Shown here piece after piece: positions 18,021 through 27,691 of a stretch of 64,000 nucleotides of DNA. The notes under the pieces were generated by a model. It was given only the letters and a program-made list of their open reading frames with translations. It made no database searches and was not told where the DNA came from. The stretch comes from Paracoccaceae bacterium (lineage in GTDB: Bacteria; Pseudomonadota; Alphaproteobacteria; Rhodobacterales; Rhodobacteraceae), in the NCBI GenBank assembly GCA_027489375.1, contig JAIXZW010000005.1, forward strand, positions 124,001-188,000, given 5' to 3'. Within the stretch, counting starts at the first letter, position 1, and every line of letters begins with the position of its first letter. A program made the position numbers and the translations under genes.

Positions 18021-19376
18021 TCAGCCACCCGACTTTTTCATGATCCGGTCCAAGGCTTTGCCCTGCACGCTGATCGGCGCCGTCTTGACCGCATTGTAAT
18101 AGGTCGCCGGATCGTAGACGGGCACCCCGAGTTTCAGATGCTCGACCGACAAAAGCCCCATCGTCGCCAACAGGTTGTAGACGCCGACATAGCGCTGCGC
18201 CTCGGCAGTCAGCTTCTGGGCGCGGGCATTGAGCAACTCCTGCTCGGCATCCAGCACGTCAAGCGTCGTCCGCGCCCCGAGGCTCGCCTCTTCGCGCACG
18301 CCGTCGAATGCCGCTTGCGCCGCGCTGATCTGCTGGTTTCCGGCAACGATGGAGGCCTGCGCCACGTCAACGCTGGACCACGCATTGCCGACCGCTTCCG
18401 CGACTGAGGTTCCCGCTTGGGCAAGCCCCGCCTGCGAGGCCTCTTTGTTGGCGATTGCCGCACGTTGGCCCGATGCGATGGCCCCGCCGGAATAGACCGG
18501 CTGCGTCAGTGTCAGCGAAAGTCCCCGCGAATCCGAATTCGGGTCGTGCAACCGCGTCACCGATGCCTCGCCCGACAGGAGGGGCAGGCGTGCCGCCTCT
18601 GCCAGCTTCACACCCAGCTCCGCCACCGTGACCTGCCGCTGCGCTTGCCGGATGTCGGGATGCGTCGCAAGCGCCAGCGTGCGTGCATCCTCCAGCGATT
18701 TCGCGGTGGCAGGCAGCTTCGGAAGTGGCGACAGTTTGCCCGGATAGCTGCCCGTCATCGCCTTGTAACGTTCGCGGGCGGTCGAAAGGTCGCCCTGCGC
18801 CGCCACCAGCCCCGACTGCGCCGAAGCCAGACGCGCCTCGGCCAAGGCGACATCGGTGCGCGTCACTTCGCCCACGTCGAAACGGTCCTTGGCGGCTTTC
18901 AGCTCTTCACCGATCAGCCGCACGTTGGACTGGCGCAGCGCCACGATTTCGGACTGCAACTGCACGTTCACATAGGCATCGACAGCCTGCAAAAGCACAT
19001 TCTGTTCGATCCCCCGCAACGCTTCGCGCGTGGCGAGCACGGTTTCCTTGGCGATTTCGACACCAAGCCGGCGACGCCCGAAATCAAGCAGGGTCCACCG
19101 AGCGACAAGGCTGTAGGTCTGCCTCAGATGCTGGCCGTTCGACCCCGCCGGATCGGTCGACTCCGATTGTGCGACGAAATTGATCACGGGGCGCAACTCG
19201 GCCACCGCACCGGCCACATCCTCGTCCGCTGCGCGCAACAGCGCCTCGTTCTGGTCAAGGAGTTTCGAATTCTTGTAAGCCGCGACCAGCGCATCGGCGA
19301 GCGTTTCCGCAGAAGCAGGAAGGGCCGCCGCCATTGCCATAACCGAAACCGCAGCCGCCTTCAGGAATGCCCGCAT
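18021..19376 (-). CDS. tolC: TolC family outer membrane channel protein
   Basis: A 451-residue outer-membrane exit duct for type I secretion or RND/ABC efflux. It has an N-terminal signal peptide (MRAFLKAAAVSVMAMAAALPASA) and two repeats of long alpha-helical segments typical of TolC, with conserved spots VTRTDVALAEARLASAQSGL and the repeat equivalent GARTTLDVLDAEQELLNARA. The start at 19376 follows from the signal peptide; the open frame extends to 19484 but adds only unconserved sequence. It is downstream of the Pcm-like methyltransferase gene, with a terminator between. Confidence 0.93.
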   Translation of the reverse strand: MRAFLKAAAVSVMAMAAALPASAETLADALVAAYKNSKLLDQNEALLRAADEDVAGAVAELRPVINFVAQSESTDPAGSNGQHLRQTYSLVARWTLLDFGRRRLGVEIAKETVLATREALRGIEQNVLLQAVDAYVNVQLQSEIVALRQSNVRLIGEELKAAKDRFDVGEVTRTDVALAEARLASAQSGLVAAQGDLSTARERYKAMTGSYPGKLSPLPKLPATAKSLEDARTLALATHPDIRQAQRQVTVAELGVKLAEAARLPLLSGEASVTRLHDPNSDSRGLSLTLTQPVYSGGAIASGQRAAIANKEASQAGLAQAGTSVAEAVGNAWSSVDVAQASIVAGNQQISAAQAAFDGVREEASLGARTTLDVLDAEQELLNARAQKLTAEAQRYVGVYNLLATMGLLSVEHLKLGVPVYDPATYYNAVKTAPISVQGKALDRIMKKSGG

Positions 19377-19420
19377 CCTTGCCCCCAGTATGTTCGCGCC
19401 GCCCTGTCCGACCGCGCTTA

Positions 19421-19450
19421 TAAAGTAAAGCCCCGCGACATCGCGGGGCA
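19421..19450 (-). terminator. Intrinsic terminator after the pcm-like gene
   Basis: A perfect GCCCCGCGA/TCGCGGGGC stem (19430-19449) with a tiny loop is followed on the minus strand by TTTACTTTATAAG. It lies directly after the methyltransferase stop and before the tolC start. Confidence 0.8.
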
Positions 19451-19455
19451 AACCG

Positions 19456-20109
19456 CTACAACGTGAATCCGCGTTTGGCGACAAATCCGGGCAGCAAGGG
19501 TGCGGCCGCGTTGAAGGCGTAGCGCCACGTCACCACACCGTCGATCTTGTAGCCCACGCGCGCAACGCCAAGCGCCCCTTCGAGGAAGACGGCAGCGATC
19601 CGCCCCCCCTCGCGCAGTTGCGCCAGCAGCGCATCGGGCACCGCCTCGACGCCGCCCTGAATGGTGATCACGTCATAGGGGGCGTGCTTTGCATCCCCCG
19701 CCGCAAGGGGACCGACCACCACGGCGGCATTGTCCACACCCTCGGCCGACAGCGTGCGCTGCGCCTCGGCGGCCAGCGACTCATCCTCTTCGACCGCCAC
19801 GACCGCATCGGCCAGCCGCGCGATGACCGCGGTCGAATAGCCAAGCCCGCAGCCCAGATCGAGCGCCAGCTCGTTCGGCTGGATGTCCAGCGCATCCAGC
19901 ATCTTGGCCAGCGTGCGCGCTTCCAGCACCACGCGGCCTTGGGCGATTTCGACGTTTTCCCCGATGTAGGCCGCCTCGCGCATGGAAGCGGGCACATAGA
20001 CCTCGCGCGGGACCGCAAGCATCGCTTCGATGATGGGGAATTTGGTCACGTCCGAGGGGCGGACCTGCGTATCGACCATCATGACGCGGCGGGTCGAGAA
20101 GTCGGTCAT
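19456..20109 (-). CDS. pcm: Protein-L-isoaspartate O-methyltransferase family protein
   Basis: A 217-residue SAM-dependent methyltransferase of the PCMT family, which repairs isoaspartyl residues. It begins [18 protein letters not shown]; the SAM motif I is [20 protein letters not shown] and post-I is AVEEDESLA. The typical catalytic core of true Pcm is somewhat altered ([18 protein letters not shown], where Pcm often has TAAA/VGP), as in the shortened Rhodobacteraceae relatives, so the true substrate may differ. The start could also be 20121; neither has a clear ribosome-binding site. It is probably monocistronic, upstream of tolC. Confidence 0.82.
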   Translation of the reverse strand: MTDFSTRRVMMVDTQVRPSDVTKFPIIEAMLAVPREVYVPASMREAAYIGENVEIAQGRVVLEARTLAKMLDALDIQPNELALDLGCGLGYSTAVIARLADAVVAVEEDESLAAEAQRTLSAEGVDNAAVVVGPLAAGDAKHAPYDVITIQGGVEAVPDALLAQLREGGRIAAVFLEGALGVARVGYKIDGVVTWRYAFNAAAPLLPGFVAKRGFTL

Positions 20110-20326
20110 TTCTGAACTCATCAGTCTGGTTATGTCGGGTTCGGTTTGCCACAGATGCGATGCATGGGCAACGCCCGAAGCATGCGGGTTCCACGCATGC
20201 GCTGCGCTTTTCCGTCGCGTGCCGGATTGGCAGGCAAAAGAAAGCGCCGAACTAACATGTCAGCCCTTGCCAAAGCCGCGCTTTCGCTGTTCCCCTTGGC
20301 CCGACAAAGACCATAGGGGTGGCAAG

Positions 20327-21169
20327 ATGAAACTGATGCGCGTGGGTGCGGCAGGGTCCGAAATTCCGGCGATGCTCGATGCACAGGGCAAGATCCGCAG
20401 CCTTCAGGGAATCGTCCCCGACATCGCGGGCGCCACACTCACGCCCGAAGGCCTTGCCAAGCTCCGCGCCCTCGACCCCGCCACGCTGCCCGAGGTGACG
20501 CCCGACCGCATCGGCCCCTGCGTCGGCAACGTCGGCAAATTCATCTGCATCGGCCTGAACTACGCCGACCACGCCGCGGAATCCAACCTCCCCGTCCCGA
20601 AAGAGCCGGTGATCTTCCTCAAAGCCAACTCCGCCATCTGCGGCCCGAACGACGACGTGCTGATCCCGCGCAATTCGAAGAAAACCGATTGGGAGGTCGA
20701 GCTTGGCGTCGTCATCGGCAAACGCGCCTCCTATGTGTCGGAAGACGAGGCGATGGATCACGTGGCGGGCTATTGCGTGATCAACGACGTTTCGGAACGC
20801 GAATTCCAGATCGAACGCGGCGGCACCTGGGACAAGGGCAAGGGCTGCGACACCTTCGGCCCCATTGGCCCGTGGCTGGTAACAGCCGACGAGGTGCAGG
20901 ACCCGCAGGCGCTTTCGATGTGGCTCGAGGTGGACGGCAAGCGCTACCAGAACGGCTCCACCAGGACGATGGTCTTCGGCGTGCGGCATCTGGTGCATTA
21001 CGTCAGCCAGTTCATGTCGCTGAACCCCGGCGACGTGATCTCGACCGGCACGCCCCCCGGCGTGGGCATGGGGCAGAAGCCGGACCCCGTCTACCTGAAG
21101 GGTGGCGAGGTCATCCGCCTTGGCATCGAAGGCCTTGGCGAACAGCGGCAAAAGGTCGGCCACGCCTGA
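20327..21169 (+). CDS. Fumarylacetoacetate hydrolase family protein
   Basis: A 280-residue enzyme of the FAH superfamily (2-keto-4-pentenoate hydratase, acylpyruvase or ureidoglycolate lyase-like). The conserved FAH core is clear: IGLNYADHAAESNLPVP, the metal-binding WEVELGVVIGK, NDVSEREFQ and the end GDVISTGTPPGVGMG. The substrate cannot be assigned. The start at 20327 follows from MKLMRVGAAGSE and a GGGGTGG element. It converges on dxs; the gap is filled by short palindromes of the TTTTC-TGC-GAAAA family. Confidence 0.9.
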   Translation: MKLMRVGAAGSEIPAMLDAQGKIRSLQGIVPDIAGATLTPEGLAKLRALDPATLPEVTPDRIGPCVGNVGKFICIGLNYADHAAESNLPVPKEPVIFLKANSAICGPNDDVLIPRNSKKTDWEVELGVVIGKRASYVSEDEAMDHVAGYCVINDVSEREFQIERGGTWDKGKGCDTFGPIGPWLVTADEVQDPQALSMWLEVDGKRYQNGSTRTMVFGVRHLVHYVSQFMSLNPGDVISTGTPPGVGMGQKPDPVYLKGGEVIRLGIEGLGEQRQKVGHA

Positions 21170-21278
21170 GGATTTTCTGCGAAAATCCTGAAATACGAAT
21201 TTTCTGCGAAAATTCTGGAGAATGGCCACCTGATTTTTCGCAGAAGAATCGCAACGGAAATTCTTCGCAGAAGATTTT
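21170..21278. repeat. Cluster of four short palindromes (TTTTCTGCGAAAA family)
   Basis: Four related inverted repeats lie in 109 nt: GGATTTTCTGCGAAAATCC (21170-21188, perfect), GAATTTTCTGCGAAAATTC (21197-21215, perfect), GATTTTTCGCAGAAGAATC (21232-21250, imperfect) and 21258-21278 (imperfect, centred on GCA). The first two carry the centre as TGC, the last two as GCA, i.e. opposite orientation. The AT-rich sequence is unlike the neighbouring genes. The cluster sits between the converging FAH and dxs genes. Relatives occur inside crtA near 40084-40129. Confidence 0.85.
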
Positions 21279-23192
21279 TCAAACCACGCGCAAGCCGCCT
21301 TTTGCCACCTCGCGCCCCAGCGCCTGCCTGACGCTGCGCGCAATATCCTTCGCCGTCAGCCCCGCCCATTCATACATCTGCGCGGGGCTGCCCTGATCGA
21401 TGAACCGGTCGGGCAGCGTCAGCGTGCGGATCGCCCGCCCCCGCTCCAGCCCGCCCGAATTCGCCAGATGGTGCAGCACCAGCGCGCCGAACCCGCCGAC
21501 CGCCCCCGTCTCGAGCGTCACCAAGGCCGCGTGATGCGCGATCAACTGGTCGATCAGCGCCGTGTCCAGCGGCTTGGCAAAGCGTGCATCCGCCACCGTC
21601 ACCGAAATCCCCTCGTCCCCCAGCAACTCGGCCGCAGCCAGCGCCTCGGACAGATGCGCGCCATAGGACAGGATCGCGGCATCCGTCCCCTCGCGCAGCA
21701 CACGCCCCTTGCCAAGGGTCAGTGGAACACCCCGCTCCGGCAACTCAAGCCCCACGCCCTCGCCCCGCGGATAGCGAAAGGCGATCGGCCCGCCGTCATG
21801 CGCGATGGCGGTGGCGACCATATGCACCAGCTCCGCCTCGTCCCCCGCAGCCATCACCGTAAAGTTCGGCAGATTGGCGAGGAAGGCGATGTCGAAGGCC
21901 CCCGCATGGGTCGCCCCGTCCTGCCCCACCAGCCCCGCACGGTCGATGGCAAAGCGCACGGGCAGGTTCTGCAAGGCCACATCATGCACGATCTGGTCGT
22001 AGCCGCGTTGCAGGAAGGTCGAATAGATCGCACAGACCGGCCGCAACCCCGACGCCGCCATGCCTGCGGCAAAGGTCACGCCATGCTGCTCGGCAATCCC
22101 CACGTCGAACACGCGGCTCGCAAAGCGCCGCGCCATGATATCAAGGCCGGTCCCCGAAGGCATCGCCGCCGTGATCGCCACGACACGCGGGTCGCGCGCG
22201 GCTTCATCCGTCAGCGCGTTGCCGAAGACGGTGGTATAGGCGGGCGCGTTCGACTTGGCCTTCGCCTGCTCGCCGGTCAGCGGATCGAACTTCGACACGC
22301 CGTGATATTTGTCCGCCGCACTTTCGGCGGGGGCGAAGCCCTTGCCCTTGACCGTCACGGCATGGATCAGAACCGGCCCCGTCGCCCGCGCCCGCGCCGC
22401 CCGCAGGGTCTGCAAGACCTGCCCCATGTCATGCCCGTCGATGGGACCGATATAGGAAAAGCCCAGTTCCTCGAACAGCGTCCCGCCGCCCGGCATCCCC
22501 GTCACCAGCGCCCGCGCCCGCCGCGCACCATCGCGCATCGGCCCCGGAAGATGCGCCTCGAACTCCTCCGCCGCGGCCTTCAGCAGCGACAGCGGCCCCT
22601 TGGCCGCGATTTCGTTGAGGTATTTCGACAGCGCTCCCACGGGCGGGGCAATGCTCATGTCATTGTCGTTCAGGATCACGAAAAGCCGCTTTCCCAGATG
22701 CCCCGCATGGTTCATCGCCTCATAGGCCATGCCAGCCGTGATCGCGCCGTCCCCGATGACGGCAATCGTATCCCCGACCGGCTGCCCCATCTCGCGCCCC
22801 ATCGCAAAGCCGAGCGCCGCCGAGATCGAGGTTGACGAATGCGCCGCCCCGAACGGGTCGAACTCGCTTTCGGATCGCTTGGTGAACCCCGACACCCCGC
22901 CGCTTTGCCGCAGGCTGCGCATCCGCTCGCGCCGCCCCGTCAGGATCTTGTGCGGATAGCACTGGTGGCCCACGTCCCAGATCAGCTTGTCGCGCGGCGT
23001 GTCGAAGACGGCATGGATCGCCACCGTCAACTCCACCACGCCCAGAGACGACCCCAGATGCCCCCCCGTCTGCGAGACGACGTTCACCACCTCGCTCCGC
23101 ACCTCATGCGCCAGACGGGCAAGCTCGCCGTCCGACATGCCCTTCATATCCGCTGGACCCGATACGCGGTCGAGGGTGGGGGTATTGGACAT
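21279..23192 (-). CDS. dxs: 1-deoxy-D-xylulose-5-phosphate synthase
   Basis: A thiamine-diphosphate enzyme of 637 residues making the first intermediate of the MEP isoprenoid route from pyruvate and glyceraldehyde 3-phosphate. Motifs: [15 protein letters not shown], the TPP/Mg-binding [18 protein letters not shown] with NDNDMSI, and the C-terminal transketolase part. The start at 23192 has GGAGG upstream. In Rhodobacter the homologue (formerly ORF641) also follows pufX, so dxs is a standard PGC member that feeds carotenoid and phytol synthesis. Here two hairpins lie between pufX and dxs, one of them a strong terminator just before the ribosome-binding site. Confidence 0.97.
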   Translation of the reverse strand: MSNTPTLDRVSGPADMKGMSDGELARLAHEVRSEVVNVVSQTGGHLGSSLGVVELTVAIHAVFDTPRDKLIWDVGHQCYPHKILTGRRERMRSLRQSGGVSGFTKRSESEFDPFGAAHSSTSISAALGFAMGREMGQPVGDTIAVIGDGAITAGMAYEAMNHAGHLGKRLFVILNDNDMSIAPPVGALSKYLNEIAAKGPLSLLKAAAEEFEAHLPGPMRDGARRARALVTGMPGGGTLFEELGFSYIGPIDGHDMGQVLQTLRAARARATGPVLIHAVTVKGKGFAPAESAADKYHGVSKFDPLTGEQAKAKSNAPAYTTVFGNALTDEAARDPRVVAITAAMPSGTGLDIMARRFASRVFDVGIAEQHGVTFAAGMAASGLRPVCAIYSTFLQRGYDQIVHDVALQNLPVRFAIDRAGLVGQDGATHAGAFDIAFLANLPNFTVMAAGDEAELVHMVATAIAHDGGPIAFRYPRGEGVGLELPERGVPLTLGKGRVLREGTDAAILSYGAHLSEALAAAELLGDEGISVTVADARFAKPLDTALIDQLIAHHAALVTLETGAVGGFGALVLHHLANSGGLERGRAIRTLTLPDRFIDQGSPAQMYEWAGLTAKDIARSVRQALGREVAKGGLRVV

Positions 23193-23209
23193 GACGCGCC
23201 TCCTTGATG

Positions 23210-23243
23210 AAAAAAGTGCCGTGTGAAGTGACTCACACGGCAC
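23210..23243 (-). terminator. Strong intrinsic terminator (possible attenuator) just upstream of dxs
   Basis: A perfect 11-bp stem GTGCCGTGTGA/TCACACGGCAC with a 6-nt loop is followed on the minus strand by TTTTTT. It ends 17 nt before the dxs start codon. It may end puf transcripts or act as a conditional barrier for dxs; no embedded promoter for dxs is obvious between it and the start. Confidence 0.85.
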
Positions 23244-23328
23244 CAGGTCCCTGTCGCCAACAGGAAGGGAACCGGGCTGTGGTTGCGCCCCGGATCCGGG
23301 CCGGCATCGTGGCCCGAATGTCGTGAAA

Positions 23329-23354
23329 GGGCGGGCGGCCCGAACCGCCCGCCC
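23329..23354 (-). terminator. GC-rich hairpin after pufX
   Basis: A perfect 10-bp stem GGGCGGGCGG/CCGCCCGCCC with a 6-nt loop lies 5 nt after the pufX stop codon. Only CTTTC follows on the minus strand, so it fits a 3'-end-stabilising hairpin or weak terminator of the puf message. Confidence 0.75.
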
Positions 23355-23359
23355 CCGTG

Positions 23360-23584
23360 TCAGACCAGAACCACCCGCTCGATCACCATGATCGAGGATT
23401 GGTAGGGCGAAGGCGCTTCCTTGCTTGCCGCCGGAAGCAGCAGGCTCACCCCCCAGATCGCCAGAAGGATCGCGGCGATGGCGACGGTAAAGATCGCCCC
23501 CCAGCCCGCGCCCGCCAGCATCTGGTACAGCGCCCAGGACCGCAGCGCCCGTCCCGGTTTTTCGTTGAAATAGCCGTCAGACAT
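23360..23584 (-). CDS. pufX: PufX, core-complex assembly and quinone-exchange protein
   Basis: A 74-residue single-span membrane protein that opens the LH1 ring and, in some species, dimerises the core complex, allowing quinol exit. The N-terminal cytoplasmic part ([21 protein letters not shown]) is followed by one transmembrane helix with small-residue packing ([19 protein letters not shown]) and a short periplasmic tail. It lies 12 nt after pufM. PufX is limited to Rhodobacter and close relatives, which makes it the best taxonomic marker in the window. The C-terminal residues may be processed, as in known PufX proteins. Confidence 0.93.
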   Translation of the reverse strand: MSDGYFNEKPGRALRSWALYQMLAGAGWGAIFTVAIAAILLAIWGVSLLLPAASKEAPSPYQSSIMVIERVVLV

Positions 23585-23596
23585 GGCTTTCGCTCC

Positions 23597-24520
23597 TCAT
23601 TGCAACGGCGCGTAGCCGTGTTCCTGTGCCCAGACGTACCAGTTGTCGACCACCGTCCCGGTCAGCAGGATACCGATCCCGCCGGTCAGCGTGACCAGAA
23701 CCGCGAACCACCACGCCCAACGGTGGATACCTTCCATCGTGGCGTTGAAGCCCATGGTCCAGCGCCAGAACAGGGCAGCCCGTTCCGAAGCCGTGCCACG
23801 GTCGGCGATCTGTTCCAACTCGCGGTCCCCGCCGAAGCGCGACACCGCCAGAATGGTCGCCCCGTGCATCGCGAACAGCAGGGCCGATCCGTAAAGGAAG
23901 GCGATGCTCAGCGCGTGGAAGGGGTTGTAGAACAGGTTGCCGTAGGTCAGCGAGAAGTTGTTGGTCCAGTCGAGGTGGCTGAAGATGCCGTAAGGCACCG
24001 CCTCCGACCACGATCCCATCAGCACGGGGCGGATCAGACCAAGGACAAGGAACAGCCAGATCGCCGAGGCAAAGGCCCAGCTCACATGCTTGCCCATACC
24101 CAGCGCCTGCGCCCGCAGCCACGTCCGCACCCACCACGACAGAACCGAGATGAGCAGGAAGAACGAGGCGATGAGCCACATCCCCCCTTCGGCAATCGGC
24201 GCGAAGCCAAGGCCGTAGTCCGACGAGGGCGGCTCGAGCGAGAACCAGAAGAGGTCACGCATGAAGACCGCCGGATTGAACCCCGCCTGATACCAGAACC
24301 AGGCACCGACCAGCATGAACCAGGTCAGCCCCGACATGAGCGAGATGACCCCCATCGTGCCAAGGTAGACCGGACCAAGCTGCGCGTTGCCCAACCAGCC
24401 CGCCAGCGACGAGAAGCTCGCGCCCTTGGTGCGGTTGGACAGCTCGACCCCTTCCACCATGCCCATCTCGGGCGCGGCGCGGACCTGCACTTGGGTGAAG
24501 ATGTTCTGATACTCAGCCAT
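23597..24520 (-). CDS. pufM: Photosynthetic reaction centre M subunit
   Basis: A 307-residue membrane protein with five transmembrane helices that binds half the reaction-centre cofactors and quinone QA. It begins [20 protein letters not shown]. Bacteriochlorophyll- and iron-ligand histidines occur in the conserved stretches [48 protein letters not shown] and [11 protein letters not shown]. The start overlaps the pufL end by 8 bp, indicating translational coupling. The length is as in Rhodobacter; there is no C-terminal extension and no pufC follows. Confidence 0.98.
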   Translation of the reverse strand: MAEYQNIFTQVQVRAAPEMGMVEGVELSNRTKGASFSSLAGWLGNAQLGPVYLGTMGVISLMSGLTWFMLVGAWFWYQAGFNPAVFMRDLFWFSLEPPSSDYGLGFAPIAEGGMWLIASFFLLISVLSWWVRTWLRAQALGMGKHVSWAFASAIWLFLVLGLIRPVLMGSWSEAVPYGIFSHLDWTNNFSLTYGNLFYNPFHALSIAFLYGSALLFAMHGATILAVSRFGGDRELEQIADRGTASERAALFWRWTMGFNATMEGIHRWAWWFAVLVTLTGGIGILLTGTVVDNWYVWAQEHGYAPLQ

Positions 24521-25361
24521 TTACGCCTCCTGCGATGTCGACCCACCACGGCAATTGCAGCCACCAATCCCACCAGGAAACCCACTGGTCGAACCAGATC
24601 GTGCCCGAGATGACGATACAGATGGCGCTCCAGAAAGCGGCGTTCAGCGCCAGAAGCAGGCCGAGACGGTGGATGCCGAGCGTGCCGACCGAATAGCCGA
24701 TCAGGTCACGGAAGTAGGTATCCTCGTGATCCGGCGTCCGCATCTCCTTGCCCTTTTCGGGGTTGGCTGCCGACAGGATCAGCGCACCGTGGAGCGAGAG
24801 CGCCAGCGCGTTCGTGAAGAAGAACGACACGGCGATCATATGGGCCGGATTGTAGTGGAAGTTGCCGTAGGTGTAGCCCGTGTTCGACACCCAGTCGAGG
24901 TGGCTGAAGATGCCGTAGGGGAAGGCATAGCCCCAGCTTCCCATCAGGATCGGCCGGATCACGACCAGCGTGACATAGGCAAAGATCGCGACGCCGAAGG
25001 CGAAGGGAATATGGAAGCCGATACCCAGTTTGCGGCAGATCTCCACCTCGCGCAGCGCCCATGAGACAAAGGCACCGATGGCGCAGATGGTGATCAGTTG
25101 CCAAAGCCCGCCCTGCATGAGCGGCGCAAAGGCCAGACCGTTTTCCACCGGCGGCGGGTTGATAGAGATGAGCCAGGGATTCCACACGCCCTGCATCGCG
25201 GTCCCGTAAAAGATCAGGATCGTGCCGAGCGCGGCAAAGAAGAATGTGGTGACGCCAAAGAAACCGACGAAGAACGGCCCGACCCAGAAGTCGAACAGGT
25301 TCCCCCCGATCAGCGTGCCGCCTGGCACGCGGTATTTTCGTTCGAAGCTGAGCAGTGCCAT
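24513..25361 (-). CDS. pufL: Photosynthetic reaction centre L subunit
   Basis: A 282-residue membrane protein with five helices, partner of PufM; it carries the active electron-transfer branch cofactors and the QB site. It opens [20 protein letters not shown]. Conserved histidines occur in [49 protein letters not shown] and [14 protein letters not shown]. It is separated from pufA by about 120 nt of structured sequence, which in Rhodobacter underlies the greater stability of pufBA mRNA. It is coupled to pufM by overlap. Confidence 0.98.
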   Translation of the reverse strand: MALLSFERKYRVPGGTLIGGNLFDFWVGPFFVGFFGVTTFFFAALGTILIFYGTAMQGVWNPWLISINPPPVENGLAFAPLMQGGLWQLITICAIGAFVSWALREVEICRKLGIGFHIPFAFGVAIFAYVTLVVIRPILMGSWGYAFPYGIFSHLDWVSNTGYTYGNFHYNPAHMIAVSFFFTNALALSLHGALILSAANPEKGKEMRTPDHEDTYFRDLIGYSVGTLGIHRLGLLLALNAAFWSAICIVISGTIWFDQWVSWWDWWLQLPWWVDIAGGVNG

Positions 25362-25380
25362 GCTTCCCTCTCCGCTTGTT

Positions 25381-25434
25381 GCGACCGGCGGTCGAGTTGT
25401 CCGATAGCCGTCGAGTTGCGCCCGTTCGGGTCGC
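25381..25434 (-). promoter_or_regulatory. pufA-pufL intercistronic stem-loop region
   Basis: The inverted repeat GCGACC (25381-25386) with GGTCGC (25429-25434) encloses further pairing (GGCG with CGCC) and two direct copies of GTCGAGTTG (25391-25399, 25410-25418). The position matches the intercistronic hairpins of known puf operons, which protect the pufBA segment from 3'-5' decay. The exact fold is my reading by eye. Confidence 0.55.
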
Positions 25435-25483
25435 CGCGGCCGAGGGACCAGCCCCCGCCCGCAGCAAGTGCCTTACGGCAAGG

Positions 25484-25648
25484 TCACATACCGGCGCCGC
25501 CAGCCGCCGCAGCGGTCTGGAACCAGTTGATGCCGTTGCTCAGAACCACGAGGTGGATCATCGCTGCGAGCAGGAACAGGAAGACGCCCTGTGCAACGAA
25601 GACGCGACGGGGATCGAAGATGAGCCAGATTTTATAGAATTTGGACAT
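25484..25648 (-). CDS. pufA: Light-harvesting 1 (LH1) alpha polypeptide
   Basis: A 54-residue antenna polypeptide that binds bacteriochlorophyll a and carotenoid in the LH1 ring. I translated it from the complement: it begins [20 protein letters not shown], has a single membrane helix with the BChl-ligand histidine in [12 protein letters not shown] (His32), and ends GGAGM. The start ATG at 25648 lies 13 nt after the pufB stop. The size and the [10 protein letters not shown] motif are those of Rhodobacter PufA, though it is slightly shorter at the C-terminus. Confidence 0.95.
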   Translation of the reverse strand: MSKFYKIWLIFDPRRVFVAQGVFLFLLAAMIHLVVLSNGINWFQTAAAAGGAGM

Positions 25649-25661
25649 ATTTTGATCCTCC

Positions 25662-25811
25662 TCAGAACCAGGGGCGCCAGATGTACGTGGCGATATGGGC
25701 GACGACGGCGATGGCCGTGAACAGCCAAAGCCCGCTCATATACACCGAGTGCAGCTCTTGCGCCTGCTCGTCGGTCAGACCTGTGAAGCTCAGGTCGGTT
25801 TTATCAGCCAT
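25662..25811 (-). CDS. pufB: Light-harvesting 1 (LH1) beta polypeptide
   Basis: A 49-residue LH1 beta chain beginning [20 protein letters not shown], with the conserved segment [20 protein letters not shown], where the second histidine ligates bacteriochlorophyll, and the ending ATYIWRPWF. The start at 25811 is supported by GGAGGA seven bases upstream; the longer open frame to 25946 is not conserved. It is the first structural gene after pufQ, with about 190 nt of leader that probably includes mRNA processing sites. Confidence 0.96.
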   Translation of the reverse strand: MADKTDLSFTGLTDEQAQELHSVYMSGLWLFTAIAVVAHIATYIWRPWF

Positions 25812-25964
25812 AACTATCCTCCGGATGGGCAGACTGACGCCGCATTCCCTGCGGCGGGGTTCACGGTCGGGCGGAGTGCCGTTCCGAGTTTCCACCGTCC
25901 CGCGATAGCCTGCGGGGCGGCGAATGGTTTGACGGGTTGGGCGCAACCCTGAGAGAAGTCGTCT

Positions 25965-25983
25965 CCGGTCTTTTATGGACCGG
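25965..25983 (-). promoter_or_regulatory. Hairpin in the pufQ-pufB leader
   Basis: CCGGTC/GACCGG with a 7-nt loop, 15 nt after the pufQ hairpin region, in the 192-nt segment between pufQ and pufB. This segment is where puf transcripts are processed in Rhodobacter. No clear pufK peptide could be assigned. Apart from such small hairpins and the pufB ribosome-binding site I see nothing else in it. Confidence 0.4.
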
Positions 25984-26003
25984 AAAGCTTGGCATCCGGC
26001 CTG

Positions 26004-26222
26004 TTACGGCCGGAAGATGTTGGGCGTGATCGTCCCGGCCTCGCGCCATGCGCGGGCCAGCGGCCCATGCACGGGAAGCGAACGGTGGATCACCGTCTGG
26101 ACCACCCAGGCGACGAGCGCGAAGGGGATCGCCACAAGGAAGATCAGCGCGAAATACACGTAGAACTCGGCACGCGGGGCGCGGTGGGCATGATGCCCGC
26201 TCCCTGAGGTGTAGTCGCTCAT
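26004..26222 (-). CDS. pufQ: PufQ, bacteriochlorophyll-synthesis cytochrome-subunit-like protein
   Basis: A 72-residue protein with a polar N-terminus ([20 protein letters not shown]), one hydrophobic helix ([20 protein letters not shown]) and a conserved basic end ([20 protein letters not shown]). In R. capsulatus PufQ stimulates early bacteriochlorophyll synthesis, possibly as a tetrapyrrole carrier. The start overlaps the bchZ stop codon (ATGA), joining the bchCXYZ and puf units into one superoperon. The puf promoter is expected inside the 3' part of bchZ. Confidence 0.92.
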   Translation of the reverse strand: MSDYTSGSGHHAHRAPRAEFYVYFALIFLVAIPFALVAWVVQTVIHRSLPVHGPLARAWREAGTITPNIFRP

Positions 26223-27691
26223 GCTGGTGCTCCCTTTGGTGTTGGGTTTGCCCCGCGAAGGGCTGCGACGGTCTCGAGGACGACGCGTTCCGCGCCCTTG
26301 TCCAATGCCGCCTTCTCGGCCGCGTCCCGCAATGTGCGGGCTGCGGAGATACGGGTGAGGATCGGGTGTTCCGACACGATCCGGTCAAGCTCGGCCTGCG
26401 CATCGGCATCCCAGGGGAAATCGCGCCGCAGGGTCGTGGGGGTCTGGGCCACGCTGTCCATCTCGGTGCCGAGCGGCAGGATGTGGAACAGCGCCTCGAA
26501 CAGGCCGTTGCACACCTCTTGCAGCATCCAGACGCATCCGGCGTAACCCATGAAGGGCGTGCCGGTATGGCGGCGGATGGCGGCTCCGGGGAAGCTCGCC
26601 GCGATGAAATGCGGCGCAGGCCCGTGTCCGGCCTTCAACTCGGCCAGATACATCTTCTCGTTGATCGACCCCATGACGACCAGCGGGCGATGCTGGCGCA
26701 TCAGCGCGCGCACCTGCTCGTTGTTGGTCTTGGTGCCTGCCACCCGCGCCACCGCAAAGGCGCACGGCAGGCCAAGGTCGCTTTCCAGATAATGCCGGAT
26801 GCCGCGGGCATAGGTCTCGTTCGCCACCACGGCGAAGCTTGCCGTGCCGAAGAAATCCTGCGTCACCGACCGCCACAGGTCCCAGACGGGCTTCAGCGTC
26901 GAATGTTTCTCCCGCGCGATGAACGGCTCGGGGTCCAGCCCCAGCAATTCGCCCAGCTTGCGCAGGAACTTGGTCGTCGAATCCAGCCCGATGGGCGCTT
27001 GCAGGTAGGGCTTGCCCAGAACCTCGGCCAAGCCGCGCCCGAACTCGCGATACATCACGATGTTGACGTCGGCGTTCACAAGGTTGCGCATCTCGGCCAG
27101 ATGCGCGCCAAGCGGCAGGACCATGTTCACCTCGGCCCCGATCCCCTCCACCAGACGGCGGATTTCGTGCAGGTCCGAGGCCATGTTGAACACGCCATAC
27201 ATCGGGCCAAGGATGTTGACCCGCGGCTTGTCGCCCGCCTCGCGCTTCTTCTCGACCGGCATCCGGCCCTTGGTCTGACCGAATTCGGTGAAGATCCACG
27301 TCATGGCGCGGTCAGCGGCCTGCCACTGGTCCTCGTCGATGGTGCGCGGCAGGAAGCGCTGGATATTCGTCCCCTGCGGCGTCACGCCGCCGCCGATCAT
27401 TTCCGAAATCGACCCCGTGACCACCACCGCAGGCAGCGCGGGATCGAGCGTCTTCCACGCCCGCGCCATCGACGCCTCGGTGCCCGAGGTCATCTCGTCC
27501 TCGCCCAGACCCGTCACGACGATCGGGAGTTCATGCGGCGGCAGCGCATCGGTGTAATGCAGCACCGACGTCACCGGCAGGTTTTCGCAGCCCACGGGGC
27601 CGTCGATCACCACCTGCAAGCCCTTGACGGCGCAGAAAGCGTAAACCGCCCCCCAGTAGCCGCCCGCGCGATCATGATCCTGCACCAGCAT
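26219..27691 (-). CDS. bchZ: Chlorophyllide a reductase subunit Z
   Basis: A 490-residue catalytic subunit of COR, the nitrogenase-like enzyme that reduces ring B of the chlorin to the bacteriochlorin. It begins [20 protein letters not shown]; the conserved cysteine of [12 protein letters not shown] is a candidate cluster ligand. The start at 27691 overlaps the bchY stop (TGATG). An open frame extends to 28036 but that part is antisense-like sequence over bchY and is rejected. It works with BchY as a heterotetramer fed by BchX. Confidence 0.97.
   Translation of the reverse strand: MLVQDHDRAGGYWGAVYAFCAVKGLQVVIDGPVGCENLPVTSVLHYTDALPPHELPIVVTGLGEDEMTSGTEASMARAWKTLDPALPAVVVTGSISEMIGGGVTPQGTNIQRFLPRTIDEDQWQAADRAMTWIFTEFGQTKGRMPVEKKREAGDKPRVNILGPMYGVFNMASDLHEIRRLVEGIGAEVNMVLPLGAHLAEMRNLVNADVNIVMYREFGRGLAEVLGKPYLQAPIGLDSTTKFLRKLGELLGLDPEPFIAREKHSTLKPVWDLWRSVTQDFFGTASFAVVANETYARGIRHYLESDLGLPCAFAVARVAGTKTNNEQVRALMRQHRPLVVMGSINEKMYLAELKAGHGPAPHFIAASFPGAAIRRHTGTPFMGYAGCVWMLQEVCNGLFEALFHILPLGTEMDSVAQTPTTLRRDFPWDADAQAELDRIVSEHPILTRISAARTLRDAAEKAALDKGAERVVLETVAALRGANPTPKGAPA

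Noticed and set aside
25812-26003. A pufK-like peptide gene between pufQ and pufB
   Set aside because: I found no clear short frame with conservation in this stretch; only hairpins and the pufB ribosome-binding site are visible.
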